From IMG/VR virus record IMGVR_UViG_3300020056_000052, positions 1 through 43,491 of that record: a stretch of 43,491 nucleotides of DNA; one strand, 5' to 3'. This DNA comes from a virus. The position numbers and the translations under genes are program-made. Positions 24,538 through 33,286 of this stretch are shown in pieces (the stretch's first letter is position 1; each line of letters begins with the position of its first letter). The notes below the pieces were generated by a model, which saw only the letters and a list, made by a program, of their open reading frames with translations, was not told where the DNA came from and made no database searches.

Positions 24538-25542
24538 TTAATATCCCGAAACCGACACTGCATCATATACTGAATTTGATAGATCATTACTATGTATAGT
24601 ATTAGCATAATCATCAAATTTAATTCTTTGTAATACTACTGTGCCTATAGTTCTTAAACTAGATAATCCTCCAGCAATCAATCCTTCTGTACTGTTGGTT
24701 GACATTGTCATCCAATATCCTGGATTTGTAACAGTTGTAGTCAATGTTATTGTATCTACAAGATCATCAAATCTAAGTTTTTCTACAGTATCATATTCAG
24801 CAGCAGTTCCAGGATTCTGTCCGCCAACAATAATTGCTTCTTTTCCGTTTGAGCAAGCATCACCTTTTGATCTTCTAGTAGGAAGTGTTTTATCCATAAC
24901 CATTACAGCAATAGTGTCTGCTAATAGAACCTTTTCGTTATTTGGGATTGCATTGCCTGAAGCATTCTCACCTTCAAATATAATGGCTGATTCTCCATTT
25001 CCTGCAACTGCAGCATGATTTCTATTAGTGTTTAGGCTATTTGATGCTACTACTACTGATCCAGTATCATCATATGCTATTCTTCTTGATGTTGCTAATA
25101 ATCCTGTTGTGCCTTCTCCAGCTATAAACCATATATTAGATTTGTTTCCTGTTGCATGATGATGTCTAATTCCTAATCCTATATTGGTTGACATTGTTGT
25201 TACAACCGTAGAGTCATCGATTCTCATTTTTTCAGCACTACTTAAATGGGTAGATGTTGTATTTTCTCCGCCACCCATTACAGCATCATAGTTATTTGAT
25301 GCTCCGCCGTGTGCTTTTCTACTAGTGTTTAACGAATTGGTGTGAATAACTGTTGCCATATCATCGTTAAATCTAGCTCTTTCTATGTCAGCGGTAGGAG
25401 TATCAGTGCTAGTAAGAGAACCTCCAACCATAATTGCTTGATTGCCAGCACCATGCCCATCTAAACAGAATACATAATCTGCTAGTTCTCCAACACTTAT
25501 TCCATCCAATGAATCGGCAACTATAATAATATCTTTTGGCAT
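24538..25542 (-). CDS. Kelch-like six-bladed propeller adhesin, copy 3
   Basis: 334 aa, starting MPKDIIIVADSLDGISVGEL and then CLDGHGAGNQAIMVGG, parallel to copy 1 at 16466-17497. Six blades of about 50 residues can be counted, each beginning with a motif such as NYDAVMGGGEN, NIWFIAGEGT, EAIIVGGQNP or EGLIAGGLSS and including a strand end of the type ERARFND, KLRFDD or RIKFDD. The fourth blade has diverged (IIFEGEN, KVLLAD). The start overlaps the region of the previous stop (TGATATG). It lies between another kelch-like gene and the S74 fibre in one operon. Adsorption role inferred. Confidence 0.82.
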   Translation of the reverse strand: MPKDIIIVADSLDGISVGELADYVFCLDGHGAGNQAIMVGGSLTSTDTPTADIERARFNDDMATVIHTNSLNTSRKAHGGASNNYDAVMGGGENTTSTHLSSAEKMRIDDSTVVTTMSTNIGLGIRHHHATGNKSNIWFIAGEGTTGLLATSRRIAYDDTGSVVVASNSLNTNRNHAAVAGNGESAIIFEGENASGNAIPNNEKVLLADTIAVMVMDKTLPTRRSKGDACSNGKEAIIVGGQNPGTAAEYDTVEKLRFDDLVDTITLTTTVTNPGYWMTMSTNSTEGLIAGGLSSLRTIGTVVLQRIKFDDYANTIHSNDLSNSVYDAVSVSGY

Positions 25543-25543
25543 A

Positions 25544-26653
25544 TCAATAACCTTGGGCGCTCGCTAATCCATATTTTGATTCTGATAGTAAATTTGTATG
25601 TATTGCGTGAGCACTATCATCAAATTTTACAGATTCAACTGTATCTGTTGTATCCCCTGAATGTAAATTTCCTCCTGCTATCAATAATCCATCAAAACCA
25701 TTTGATTGTGCAGTAGCACTATGAACTGCTTGGGAATAGGTATTTACAAATACTGATGTAAAAACAGAATCATCAAATCTTGTTTTCTCAAATAGTGGAG
25801 AATTAGTTGCACTATCACTATCACCAGTAAATATCATTTCAAATTCTGTTGATCCTCCAGATAATCTATTTCTAGGAACAGTTAAGGAATTAGATAGTGT
25901 ATAAGAGGGTACAACATCGTCATATCTAAATCTTTCTATGCTTGATAATTGCCCTGCAGAAGAGTTAACACCGCCAGCAAAACAAATTTGATTCCTATCT
26001 GATCCTGCAGCACAATAATGTCTACCTACAGAAAGTCCGTTAGTCATAACTACCATAGCAGAATCATCAAATTTAACTTTATCAATTGCTGATACATCTG
26101 TTACACCGCCACCAAATAGTGCTTCTCCAAAACTTGCAGCGCCTGCTAATCCTCTTTTATTTGTTGATAATCTATTGGTAAATTGAACTGCAGGTATGCT
26201 ATCATCAAATTTTAGCTTTTGAATTAAATCAGCAGCACCACTTCCTCCCCCAAATACAGCCTGTCTTCCATCTGATGTGCCTGCTAGATAGTGTTTTCCA
26301 TTATTCAAATCGTTTGTATGAACAATAGTTGGTATAATATCATCATACCTTAATCGCTCAACTGTGCTACGACGTCCAGTACCACCTCCGCCAAATCCGC
26401 CACCAAACACAATTTCTGTGTAGGATCTTTTTACAATAGCTGGGTGTCCTGAAAAAAATAAATCTTTTAAATAAACTTTCTTTGTCATATCCGAAGTCAT
26501 GTATGCGTCAGCAATTACAACACGATCCTTTCCTGTAATTGAATCACCCGATGGAACTCCAACAACTAGTCCCAAGTCCATTGCATAATCGTCTTCGATT
26601 GCAAATTCATTCGTTGGGTTTTTTGTTTTTTCTAAATGCAACTTTACTGTCAT
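25544..26653 (-). CDS. Kelch-like six-bladed propeller adhesin, copy 4
   Basis: This 369-aa protein has an N-terminal 75-residue segment (KLHLEKTKNPTNEFAIEDDY, VVIADAYMTSD) and then six very regular blades. Each has the pattern xxxFGGG or xxFAGG, a linker, and then K/R-x-K/R-F/Y-DD (RLRYDD, KLKFDD, KVKFDD, RFRYDD, KTRFDD, SVKFDD) followed by xxxTNxLxxxRxxLAGxS. It is the clearest kelch-like repeat protein in the window. The ATG overlaps the stop of the 756-aa fibre (TAATG). Conserved DD pairs at the same site in each blade may structure the turn or bind metal, which is a guess. Confidence 0.85.
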   Translation of the reverse strand: MTVKLHLEKTKNPTNEFAIEDDYAMDLGLVVGVPSGDSITGKDRVVIADAYMTSDMTKKVYLKDLFFSGHPAIVKRSYTEIVFGGGFGGGGTGRRSTVERLRYDDIIPTIVHTNDLNNGKHYLAGTSDGRQAVFGGGSGAADLIQKLKFDDSIPAVQFTNRLSTNKRGLAGAASFGEALFGGGVTDVSAIDKVKFDDSAMVVMTNGLSVGRHYCAAGSDRNQICFAGGVNSSAGQLSSIERFRYDDVVPSYTLSNSLTVPRNRLSGGSTEFEMIFTGDSDSATNSPLFEKTRFDDSVFTSVFVNTYSQAVHSATAQSNGFDGLLIAGGNLHSGDTTDTVESVKFDDSAHAIHTNLLSESKYGLASAQGY

Positions 26654-28923
26654 TAGTTAAACCTATAAATAACCTGAGTAGCCGTTTCTTCTCTAGATAT
26701 TCTTTGTGATGTTGCTAAATCATACATATCTTTTATAACAAATTCATTATTAGCAAAGTCCCATTGTAATATCTCTCCATTGATTGCTTCTGAAGATTCA
26801 CTTGGTACTGTCAAACTAAATCCTGCTTGAAATTCATAAGAGCTAGTAGCAGCATTATAAGTTAGGATATCTCCATCGGTTGTAGTTCCAGATACATCAT
26901 TTAAATCAGCAATACTAGCGGCAGCTATTCTAGCATCAGCTTGAGCATCTGTATATCCTGTTGCTGTGCCTGGTACCCATGCTGAAGTTCCAGAATCATA
27001 TACTAGTGCTTGTCCATCACTTGGAGTTCCTATGGTTGTATCTGTTAAGTCTGCTAAAGTAGTTGATCCACCACCTCCGCTTGAAACAGTAGCTGGAATC
27101 CATTTATTAGAAGAACCATCCCATGTAAGAACATCGCCAGTATTCGGTGATCCTGCATCTACATTGTTAAGATCATCCAATACTTTCTTTTGTGGAACCC
27201 AAGTATATCCTGTTCCTGCACCATTTACAATCATCTGATTTCCAGCAGTAAGTGAACCTGGTGCATTTACATTACCAATATCTGTAAGAAGTGCTACGGT
27301 GGTACCACCACCACTAGATACAGTTGTAAATGAAAAAGTACCTGCGCCATCAGTTGTTAATACTTGTCCAGCAGCACCGTCTATAATAGATAAATCAGTC
27401 AATACAGTAGGAATGACAGGAGGAGTATAGGTAAAGACACCTGTTGAATTGTCATATGCCAATGTTCCTGTACCAGATGCGCTATTTTGGGTTACAGATA
27501 AATTAGTTAGTGCAATACCTCCGTTGCCTGGTATCCATTTTGAAGTACCAGAATCATATACTAGTGCTTGTCCGTCACTTGGTGATCCTGCATCTATGTC
27601 ATTAAGATCGACTAATAGTTTCTTTTGTGGAACCCAAACATAACCTGTTCCTGAAGAGTGTACTACTAGTTGATTTCCAGCATTAGTTGATCCTGCAATA
27701 GCTACATCGCCAATATCTGTAAGAGACGCTACGCTAGTCAAATAATTAGAGTCATTTGTAAAGGTGCTAACATTTGTAGGAATGCGAGCATCAACTCTAG
27801 CATCTGTATAATAAAGATTTGTAGATCCTTCAGTTAGATTATCTGTTGTTTTGGTATTGAATCTAGAATCAAACCTTCCGTTAGTGTAATATAAATTAGA
27901 AGTATGTTCAGTTACATTTGAAGTATCTAATGTGACAACGCCTGTTTTTCCAGCAACGGATGTAACTAAATTAGTATCATCTAATAAAGCTGACAAATCC
28001 ATTGTAAAAGTAGTTCCATCGTCTCTAGTAAATGTAACAATGCCTGTGCCTGAGTCTAATGTTCCTGAGGCTATTGAGCGAGAATCTTCATCTAATAATC
28101 CTGACAAATCTATGTTAGTAGTATTTCCGTTTTCATCACTATATGATAAAGTAGTTGTGCCTGCAGTGTATGAAAGTGCTGTTGGTTCTTTTGATCCTGG
28201 TATCCATTTATTAGTAGAGTTATCCCATTGTAAAAATTGTCCATCTGTTGGTGATCCTGCATTTACGTTATTAAGATCATCTAATACTTTCTTTTGTGGG
28301 ACCCAAGTATATCCATCTCCTGTTCCATTTACTACCATCATATTTCCAGCGGTAGTTGATCCAGGAACATTTACATTGCCAATATCTGTAAGGATTGCTG
28401 CGCTAATTCTTCCATCAGCTCTAGCATCTGTATAATAAAGATTTGATGAGCCTTCAGCTACATCGTCAGTTGATTTAGTAGCGAGTCTTGTATCAAAATC
28501 TGTATTGGTCCTTGCTGTAGTATAATACAGATTTGTTGAACCTTCGGATACATTGTCAGTTGTTTTAGTGGTAAGCCTTGCGTCAAAATCTGTGTTAGCT
28601 CTAGCTGTTGTATAATAAAGATTTGTTGTTCCTTCTGCTAGATCATCTGTTGATCCTATAGCAGAGCCTGAAGTGATAGGAACCCATTTGCTAGTTGCGC
28701 CATCAAAACTTAAAAGTTGATTATTAGTAGGCGCAGTAGAAAAATCTACATCAGCCAAACCTTCGATGGTTCCGGATGCTACTGTCTTGATATTATTTAA
28801 TGTATCTTTTACAAAAATTTTGCCATCGGCTAAGTTTAAGGCTACTTCGCCTGTTTGTAACGAAGATGGAGCAGGGACTGCTCCAGGAGTTGAAGAAGAT
28901 TTTAGTTTTATTACGGTTGCCAT
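26653..28923 (-). CDS. Long tail fibre protein with NLYYTDAR repeats
   Basis: This 756-aa protein has five copies of the motif xxNLYYTxxRxxxxF/I (NLYYTTARANTDF, NLYYTDARADGRI, NLYYTNGRFDSRF and others), a repeat widely seen in phage fibre shafts. Three longer repeats contain TDIGNVNVPGSTTAGNMMVV, WVPQKKVLDDLNNV and NAGSPTDGQ with WIPG. The N-terminus (ATVIKLKSSSTPGAVPAPSS, LQTGEVALNLADGKIFVKD) is the usual attachment segment of T4-like marine fibres. The end, SREETATQVIYRFN, resembles the ending of the 355-aa fibre. A late box lies upstream. Probably a homotrimeric shaft. Confidence 0.87.
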   Translation of the reverse strand: MATVIKLKSSSTPGAVPAPSSLQTGEVALNLADGKIFVKDTLNNIKTVASGTIEGLADVDFSTAPTNNQLLSFDGATSKWVPITSGSAIGSTDDLAEGTTNLYYTTARANTDFDARLTTKTTDNVSEGSTNLYYTTARTNTDFDTRLATKSTDDVAEGSSNLYYTDARADGRISAAILTDIGNVNVPGSTTAGNMMVVNGTGDGYTWVPQKKVLDDLNNVNAGSPTDGQFLQWDNSTNKWIPGSKEPTALSYTAGTTTLSYSDENGNTTNIDLSGLLDEDSRSIASGTLDSGTGIVTFTRDDGTTFTMDLSALLDDTNLVTSVAGKTGVVTLDTSNVTEHTSNLYYTNGRFDSRFNTKTTDNLTEGSTNLYYTDARVDARIPTNVSTFTNDSNYLTSVASLTDIGDVAIAGSTNAGNQLVVHSSGTGYVWVPQKKLLVDLNDIDAGSPSDGQALVYDSGTSKWIPGNGGIALTNLSVTQNSASGTGTLAYDNSTGVFTYTPPVIPTVLTDLSIIDGAAGQVLTTDGAGTFSFTTVSSGGGTTVALLTDIGNVNAPGSLTAGNQMIVNGAGTGYTWVPQKKVLDDLNNVDAGSPNTGDVLTWDGSSNKWIPATVSSGGGGSTTLADLTDTTIGTPSDGQALVYDSGTSAWVPGTATGYTDAQADARIAAASIADLNDVSGTTTDGDILTYNAATSSYEFQAGFSLTVPSESSEAINGEILQWDFANNEFVIKDMYDLATSQRISREETATQVIYRFN

Positions 28924-28929
28924 TATGGT

Positions 28930-28992
28930 ATATCCTTCGTCATAATTCTATAAAAGTATTTATCTTTATATAGAAATCGTATCGAAGGATAT
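28930..28992. repeat. 10-bp inverted repeat flanking a late promoter
   Basis: ATATCCTTCG at 28930-28939 and CGAAGGATAT at 28983-28992 are perfect reverse complements separated by 43 bp, with the GATAAATA box between them. The right arm ends 3 bp before the stop of the LamG-like gene. It could be a long-loop terminator, an operator or coincidence. Confidence 0.6.
28957..28964 (-). promoter_or_regulatory. Late promoter box GATAAATA
   Basis: GATAAATA on the minus strand, 34 nt upstream of the ATG at 28923, in the 71-bp gap between two operons. GAAGGA follows at a long spacing from the start. Confidence 0.65.
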
Positions 28993-28994
28993 TA

Positions 28995-29798
28995 TTAGAA
29001 ACTAGCCGCCTCCCAAACTATCCCATTCCCAGATAAATCAAATTCTGTGACTGATACTGGGCCATCTATTTCTAAAAAGTAACCGTTAGTGCCAAATCCA
29101 CCCGTGTATGGTATTGCGCCAATATTTCCATTTGAGTCTGTGCTTATAAAGCTACTTGGATTTGGGAAATCGCCTTGATCGCCATCAATCATATAGCAGC
29201 GCCAAAAATTCATTCCTCCACTGTATGGTGTCATTGAGCCAGCATTATTTCCTATATAAGCTCCAATAGTATGCGTAATTTGTTCGCCTGTTGATGAAGT
29301 ATTTGCATTAAATGCTTGATAAGTGTGCTGATTTGAGAATAAGGAAGTCCAAGCGGTTACAGGTCCAATTATTGCTACACCGTCTCGATAGATAGTGACT
29401 GTTTGATCTGTTATATCAGCTGAATTTCTATAATGATTAACTTGTATATGATACCATTGCCCTGCTACCATACCTGACGCAGTAGATAGGTCTATATTAT
29501 ATCCTGAATCATTATTGTGTTGCCAATAATGTAGAGAGCCATCGCTTCTTATCATAAGAGCAGATGATCGAGCAGCACTGCCTTGATATGCTGCTCCTGC
29601 AATTGCTCTATTTTCTGTAAAGTCAGGTATATTGACCCACATTGATAAAACAAAAGAGCTTCCTAAATTATTAGCAAATGAACCGCCTGTTGATCTTGGA
29701 AATTTTAAAAACTGATTAGTCCCAAGAGAACTACCTGTTGGCATAGTTATTGCAACAGGTGGTGTTTTATTTGTTTGGCTTATCAGCGGAAAGCTCAT
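28995..29798 (-). CDS. LamG/concanavalin A-like lectin-fold protein
   Basis: 267 aa. Residues 35-200 show the Laminin_G_3-type jelly roll: FVLSMWVNIPDFTENRAIAG, ALMIRSDGSLHYW, MVAGQWYHIQVNHYRN, VTIYRDGVAII and HTIGAYIGN, followed by GGMNFWRCYMIDG. This order of strands with WYHI and the DGV turn is typical of phage and marine bacterial LamG domains that bind glycans. The C-terminus resumes a fibre-like strand set. The start overlaps the previous stop by 4 nt (ATGA), so it is coupled to the 220-aa fibre-like gene. Probably a carbohydrate-binding tip protein; specificity unknown. Confidence 0.83.
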   Translation of the reverse strand: MSFPLISQTNKTPPVAITMPTGSSLGTNQFLKFPRSTGGSFANNLGSSFVLSMWVNIPDFTENRAIAGAAYQGSAARSSALMIRSDGSLHYWQHNNDSGYNIDLSTASGMVAGQWYHIQVNHYRNSADITDQTVTIYRDGVAIIGPVTAWTSLFSNQHTYQAFNANTSSTGEQITHTIGAYIGNNAGSMTPYSGGMNFWRCYMIDGDQGDFPNPSSFISTDSNGNIGAIPYTGGFGTNGYFLEIDGPVSVTEFDLSGNGIVWEAASF

Positions 29799-30457
29799 GT
29801 TAAGGATCCTGAAGAGGCTACAAGCACATCAGTTCCATCAGTAAAATATGCTAACCAATAAATACCAGCGTTTCCATTGATTGCTGATAAATCGTTGGCT
29901 GATATTTTTACATTAGTTCCTTGTGTAACTCCGTGCCCTCCACTGTTATCAAAATATATAGATCCAGATTGTCCATTTACTAAATTTGAAAAGCCTATAG
30001 TTATAGCTCCTGCAGGAGTGCATTTGAAATTAGTTCCTGCAGACATATCAAATGTTCCAGTAGTTTGTAATACTACTGCTGTAGATCCACCAAACGATGA
30101 GGTTCCGTCTGTATTAACAGTTGCTACATCAGTTCCATTATAGTTAAAAATCAGTTGATTACTGGCATTTACTGAAAATGTCCATTTGGTTGAGCTTATA
30201 AAAGATGCTTGAATACCAATTGGTCCATAAAAATCACTTCCTGATTTGTCAGCTTTATTCATAGACAAGCCGGCATCAACTGAATTTAAATTTTGTATAG
30301 CAGTATCTAGTTTCTCCAAACTTTGAACTACTGAATCTCCGCTAGAAATTGTCCCAGGTGATCCAGATACATTAATTGAGCCTGAGCTTGGATCAATTCC
30401 TATACTTGAATTAGTAAGGGCCAGCTGGTTACTGACTGAACTTAGTGAAATTGCCAT
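29795..30457 (-). CDS. Fibre-associated protein, 220 aa
   Basis: Residues 1-75 include SLSSVSNQLALTNSSIGIDP, a Gly/Ser-rich turn and the helical QSLEKLDTAIQNLNSVDAGL. Then comes WTFSVNASNQLIFNYNGTDV, a strand set shared with other fibres here. The C-terminal half (GTNFKCTPAGAITIGFSNL, SGSIYFDNSGGHGVT, IYWLAYFTDGTDVLVASSG) is a beta domain common at the ends of phage fibres. AAAGGA precedes the ATG 11 nt after the 399-aa gene. It overlaps the LamG-like gene, which suggests the two are made in equal amounts and may assemble together. Confidence 0.78.
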   Translation of the reverse strand: MAISLSSVSNQLALTNSSIGIDPSSGSINVSGSPGTISSGDSVVQSLEKLDTAIQNLNSVDAGLSMNKADKSGSDFYGPIGIQASFISSTKWTFSVNASNQLIFNYNGTDVATVNTDGTSSFGGSTAVVLQTTGTFDMSAGTNFKCTPAGAITIGFSNLVNGQSGSIYFDNSGGHGVTQGTNVKISANDLSAINGNAGIYWLAYFTDGTDVLVASSGSLT

Positions 30458-30468
30458 TTATAATCCTT

Positions 30469-31668
30469 TTATAAAGTTTCCTGTGCAGAAATGTCGCCAG
30501 CTGCTAGAACATTACCTGCTGTTGTAATCTTGAAAAGCGTAGAAGTTCCATGCTTAATAACTACATTCCCATCAACATCTTGTTCCATAGCCCAACCGCC
30601 AGCACCAACTGACAAAGTTTTAGTTGCAAAATCTTGCGTATTATCTCCACTGATGTTAGCCTTGTTAGGAAGTTCTGTTACAGTTACTGCAAGATTTACA
30701 TCAGCAGTACCGTCCAATGTTACGCTACCTGTAGTATCTCCACCTAATGTAATAGTTCTAGCAGTTTTCCATTTCTCTGCTCTTTTGACATTTAGTTTGA
30801 TATCTGGCTTATTGGCTGTGCCATCGAATCCTACTGATCCAACAACATCACCTAAATTAGCTTCGTCGTCAATATATGTAACAGTAATAGGATTAGTCCA
30901 TTTGTCAGCTTGCAGAGCTGTTAGTGTTACATCAATGCTTCCTTCGTTACCAGTAAAAGCACCTGTTGAACCTGTAGCATATGTGCCAATAAAATTTACA
31001 GTCAAAGAATTTTCTAGTTGAGTAGCAGTATCAGCATTGCCACCAACTGGTCCAACAAAAGAATTTGCTGTTACAGTATTGAATGTTCCATCATTTACTA
31101 CAATGTTGCCTTTCATTCCGCTAAATGATTCGCTAGTGTTCGTAGCGTCAGGAATAAATGTAAAAGCATTATCGGCTCGGCTAAAGCCAAAATAACCAAT
31201 TTTTGCACCAGCTCCATCATGCCATCGGTATTCAATACCGCGATCTAATCCGTCGTTTGTAGTAGGAGCTATATCACCACCTAGTGTCATAACTGGGTCG
31301 TCAATTGTAACTTGTTGTGAATTGACAGTTGTAGTTGTACCGCCTACAATCAAATTACCAATAACCGTTAGATTACTGCTGAAGGTTGAAGGTTGAGCCA
31401 CAGTCAAAGTATTGCTTAATGTTAGTGGTGAAGCAATAGTTTGTCCAGTAGCTCTGGTTTGTGATACTGAATCAACTTTAATATTTTCAACACTTGTATC
31501 CATGTTGGAAAGACCCGTCATCAAAGGAACATTTGTTCCAAGATGTGTGCCTGTTACTGTTGATGATCCGCCAGCAAAAGTTCCTCTGTTGGCGCCTGTT
31601 GTTTCCATTCCAAAAGCGGCTAGGCTTTTTTCATAGTCGGTATTTAATTGATTTAATGAAACTGCCAT
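30469..31668 (-). CDS. Fibre-like protein with TTTVNS module, 399 aa
   Basis: The N-terminus (VSLNQLNTDYEKSLAAFGM, then HLGTNVPLMTGLSNMDTS) is followed at residues 105-190 by the TTTVNSQQVTIDDPVMTLGG module with RGIEYRWHDGAGAKIGYFGF and AFTFIPDATN. The middle has two RAEKW/QADKW repeats (TALQADKWTNPITVTYID and KRAEKWKTARTITLGGDTTG), a pattern seen in many cyanophage and pelagiphage fibres. It ends LFKITTAGNVLAAGDISAQ. AAGGAG precedes the ATG. A structural fibre role is likely; no enzyme motif is visible. Confidence 0.83.
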   Translation of the reverse strand: MAVSLNQLNTDYEKSLAAFGMETTGANRGTFAGGSSTVTGTHLGTNVPLMTGLSNMDTSVENIKVDSVSQTRATGQTIASPLTLSNTLTVAQPSTFSSNLTVIGNLIVGGTTTTVNSQQVTIDDPVMTLGGDIAPTTNDGLDRGIEYRWHDGAGAKIGYFGFSRADNAFTFIPDATNTSESFSGMKGNIVVNDGTFNTVTANSFVGPVGGNADTATQLENSLTVNFIGTYATGSTGAFTGNEGSIDVTLTALQADKWTNPITVTYIDDEANLGDVVGSVGFDGTANKPDIKLNVKRAEKWKTARTITLGGDTTGSVTLDGTADVNLAVTVTELPNKANISGDNTQDFATKTLSVGAGGWAMEQDVDGNVVIKHGTSTLFKITTAGNVLAAGDISAQETL

Positions 31669-31682
31669 TTATATACTCCTTA

Positions 31683-33068
31683 TTATATAGTTACATCGGT
31701 TCCGCTCTGGAAGACACCAGTAGAATCCATTTTAAACATTACAGTTCCGCCAATAGAGAATAATATATCATTACTGGCGTTTGTTTGAATAGTCCAGTTG
31801 CCCAAATATACTGTGTCAGTAATTTTAGCTGAACCTTGTATTTCGATATTGTCATTTATTTGTACTGTTCCCCCAGCTGAATCTATTATTAAATTGCCAG
31901 CGTCAGTATCAATAGTGTTGCTAGTTGTTACAGCAGTTTGGATATTGCCAACTGCTGTATTTTGAGAAAGTAATCCACCAATATAAGCATACTGCCAATA
32001 AGTAGATGGAGATCCTAAAGATCGAGCTAAATCTGTGTCTGGCACAATATCAGAGTTTACGAGACCATATATTGCTACTCTATCATCTGAATTATTGCCA
32101 AGATAGTTTTCTGCTCCTGCTGCTATAAATGTTCCAAGGAATGTTGATTGTCCTACTACCGCTAGTTGAGCTCCTAATGTAGTATCTCCGGTTACAGTAA
32201 GCGTTCCGTCTAAACCACTATTACCTACTACATTAAAACCGCCTGTCACTGTAGTAGTGACTAAATTACTAGCACTTAAGACTGTCAAAGCACCGTCTAT
32301 TTGCGTAGCGCCTGTAATACCAGCAGTTCCAGAAACAGACAAATTGTTGTTTATATTAGTAGCTCCTGTAACACTAAGAGTATTTCCTAATGTAGTAGCT
32401 CCCGTAACACCTAATGTTGAGCTTAGTGTAGTAGCTCCAGAAACTCCTAAAGTTCCGCCTATAGTAGTGTTTGAAGTAACACCTAATGTTGAGCTTAGTG
32501 TAGTAGCTCCTGCAACTGATAGTGTTCCTAGCAAAGTAGAATTTTCATCAATCTGTAAAGTATCAATAGTTGCTTTTCCGTTGATGTAGAGATCTTTCCA
32601 TTGTTGTGTTGTGCTTCCAAGATCATATGTATCATCTACATCTGGAATAATATTTGATGTAATGTCAGCAGCAATAGTCAATGTATCTGTAGCAGCATCA
32701 CCAGCATTGGAATTTCCGCCAATAGTAATATTTCCTGTCAAATCAAAATTGCCGCCTACTGCTAAGTCTCCACTAATAGTAAGAGAAGAAATAGATGGGC
32801 TTGATGTAAATGTTAATACACCTGCTCCGTCTGTTTGTAATACTTCTCCTGGATTACCTACTGTAGGTGGTAGCGTTAGCTTAATATTTGATGCTACTTC
32901 TGCTCCAACTATTTGTGTTGAGAATGAGTTAGCTGAGTTATTGACATAAAAACCGCCTCCTTCTCCTGCATCTCCTCGCAATAAGAAAAAATCACCTGGT
33001 GCTAGTTCGCCTAAGGCAGTTACTATTCCAGACGTTTTAATTGCTTTTACTAATTCAACTTGTGCCAT
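31683..33068 (-). CDS. Fibre-like protein with repeated ATTLSSTLGV units, 461 aa
   Basis: Residues 1-100 resemble a fibre attachment segment (VKAIKTSGIVTALGELAPGD, GEGGGFYVNN). After DTYDLGSTTQQWKDLYINGK come about ten short degenerate repeats such as ATTLSSTLGVTSNTTIGGTL, likely a beta-helical shaft. Then LARSLGSPSTYWQYAYIGG and TVYLGNWTIQTNASNDILFS with FKMDSTGVFQSG close the protein. The repeats are also visible in DNA as recurrent CCTAATGTTGAGCTTAGTGT. The start lies 2 nt after the 71-aa stop, with AAGGTG as ribosome binding site. Confidence 0.83.
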   Translation of the reverse strand: MAQVELVKAIKTSGIVTALGELAPGDFFLLRGDAGEGGGFYVNNSANSFSTQIVGAEVASNIKLTLPPTVGNPGEVLQTDGAGVLTFTSSPSISSLTISGDLAVGGNFDLTGNITIGGNSNAGDAATDTLTIAADITSNIIPDVDDTYDLGSTTQQWKDLYINGKATIDTLQIDENSTLLGTLSVAGATTLSSTLGVTSNTTIGGTLGVSGATTLSSTLGVTGATTLGNTLSVTGATNINNNLSVSGTAGITGATQIDGALTVLSASNLVTTTVTGGFNVVGNSGLDGTLTVTGDTTLGAQLAVVGQSTFLGTFIAAGAENYLGNNSDDRVAIYGLVNSDIVPDTDLARSLGSPSTYWQYAYIGGLLSQNTAVGNIQTAVTTSNTIDTDAGNLIIDSAGGTVQINDNIEIQGSAKITDTVYLGNWTIQTNASNDILFSIGGTVMFKMDSTGVFQSGTDVTI

Positions 33069-33070
33069 AT

Positions 33071-33286
33071 TTAATTCACCTTAACTTCTGTTTCGCTGCC
33101 ATCCCAGTTTGTAAATGGTACGTTACCAGCTCTATTTAAACATATTGGGCTAAATGCTCCGTCAGTTCTATAAAATGGAAATACTGTCAATGATATAAGC
33201 CAATTGTTGTTAGCTAAATCTATATAATCTATATCATCGTTACCAAAAGTTCCAATATACTCTAGATTAGTTTCTTCTCGGATCAT
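33071..33286 (-). CDS. Small hypothetical protein, 71 aa
   Basis: The ATG overlaps the stop of the 114-aa gene by 4 nt (ATGA), which argues for a real, coupled gene. The protein has two predicted strands (NLEYIGTFGNDDIDYIDLAN and WLISLTVFPFYRTDG) and no membrane segment or known motif. Asp and Asn are frequent. It sits between a beta-sandwich-like small protein and a long fibre in one operon, so a minor virion or adaptor role is possible. I cannot assign a family. Confidence 0.68.
   Translation of the reverse strand: MIREETNLEYIGTFGNDDIDYIDLANNNWLISLTVFPFYRTDGAFSPICLNRAGNVPFTNWDGSETEVKVN

Noticed and set aside
26664-26671. TATAAATA on the plus strand as a promoter
   Set aside because: It lies inside the 3' end of a minus-strand fibre gene and no plus-strand gene follows.
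30491-32949. Plus-strand hydrophobic ORFs opposite fibre genes
   Set aside because: Same cause: antisense shadows of GTT/GTA-rich repeat DNA without promoter or ribosome binding site.
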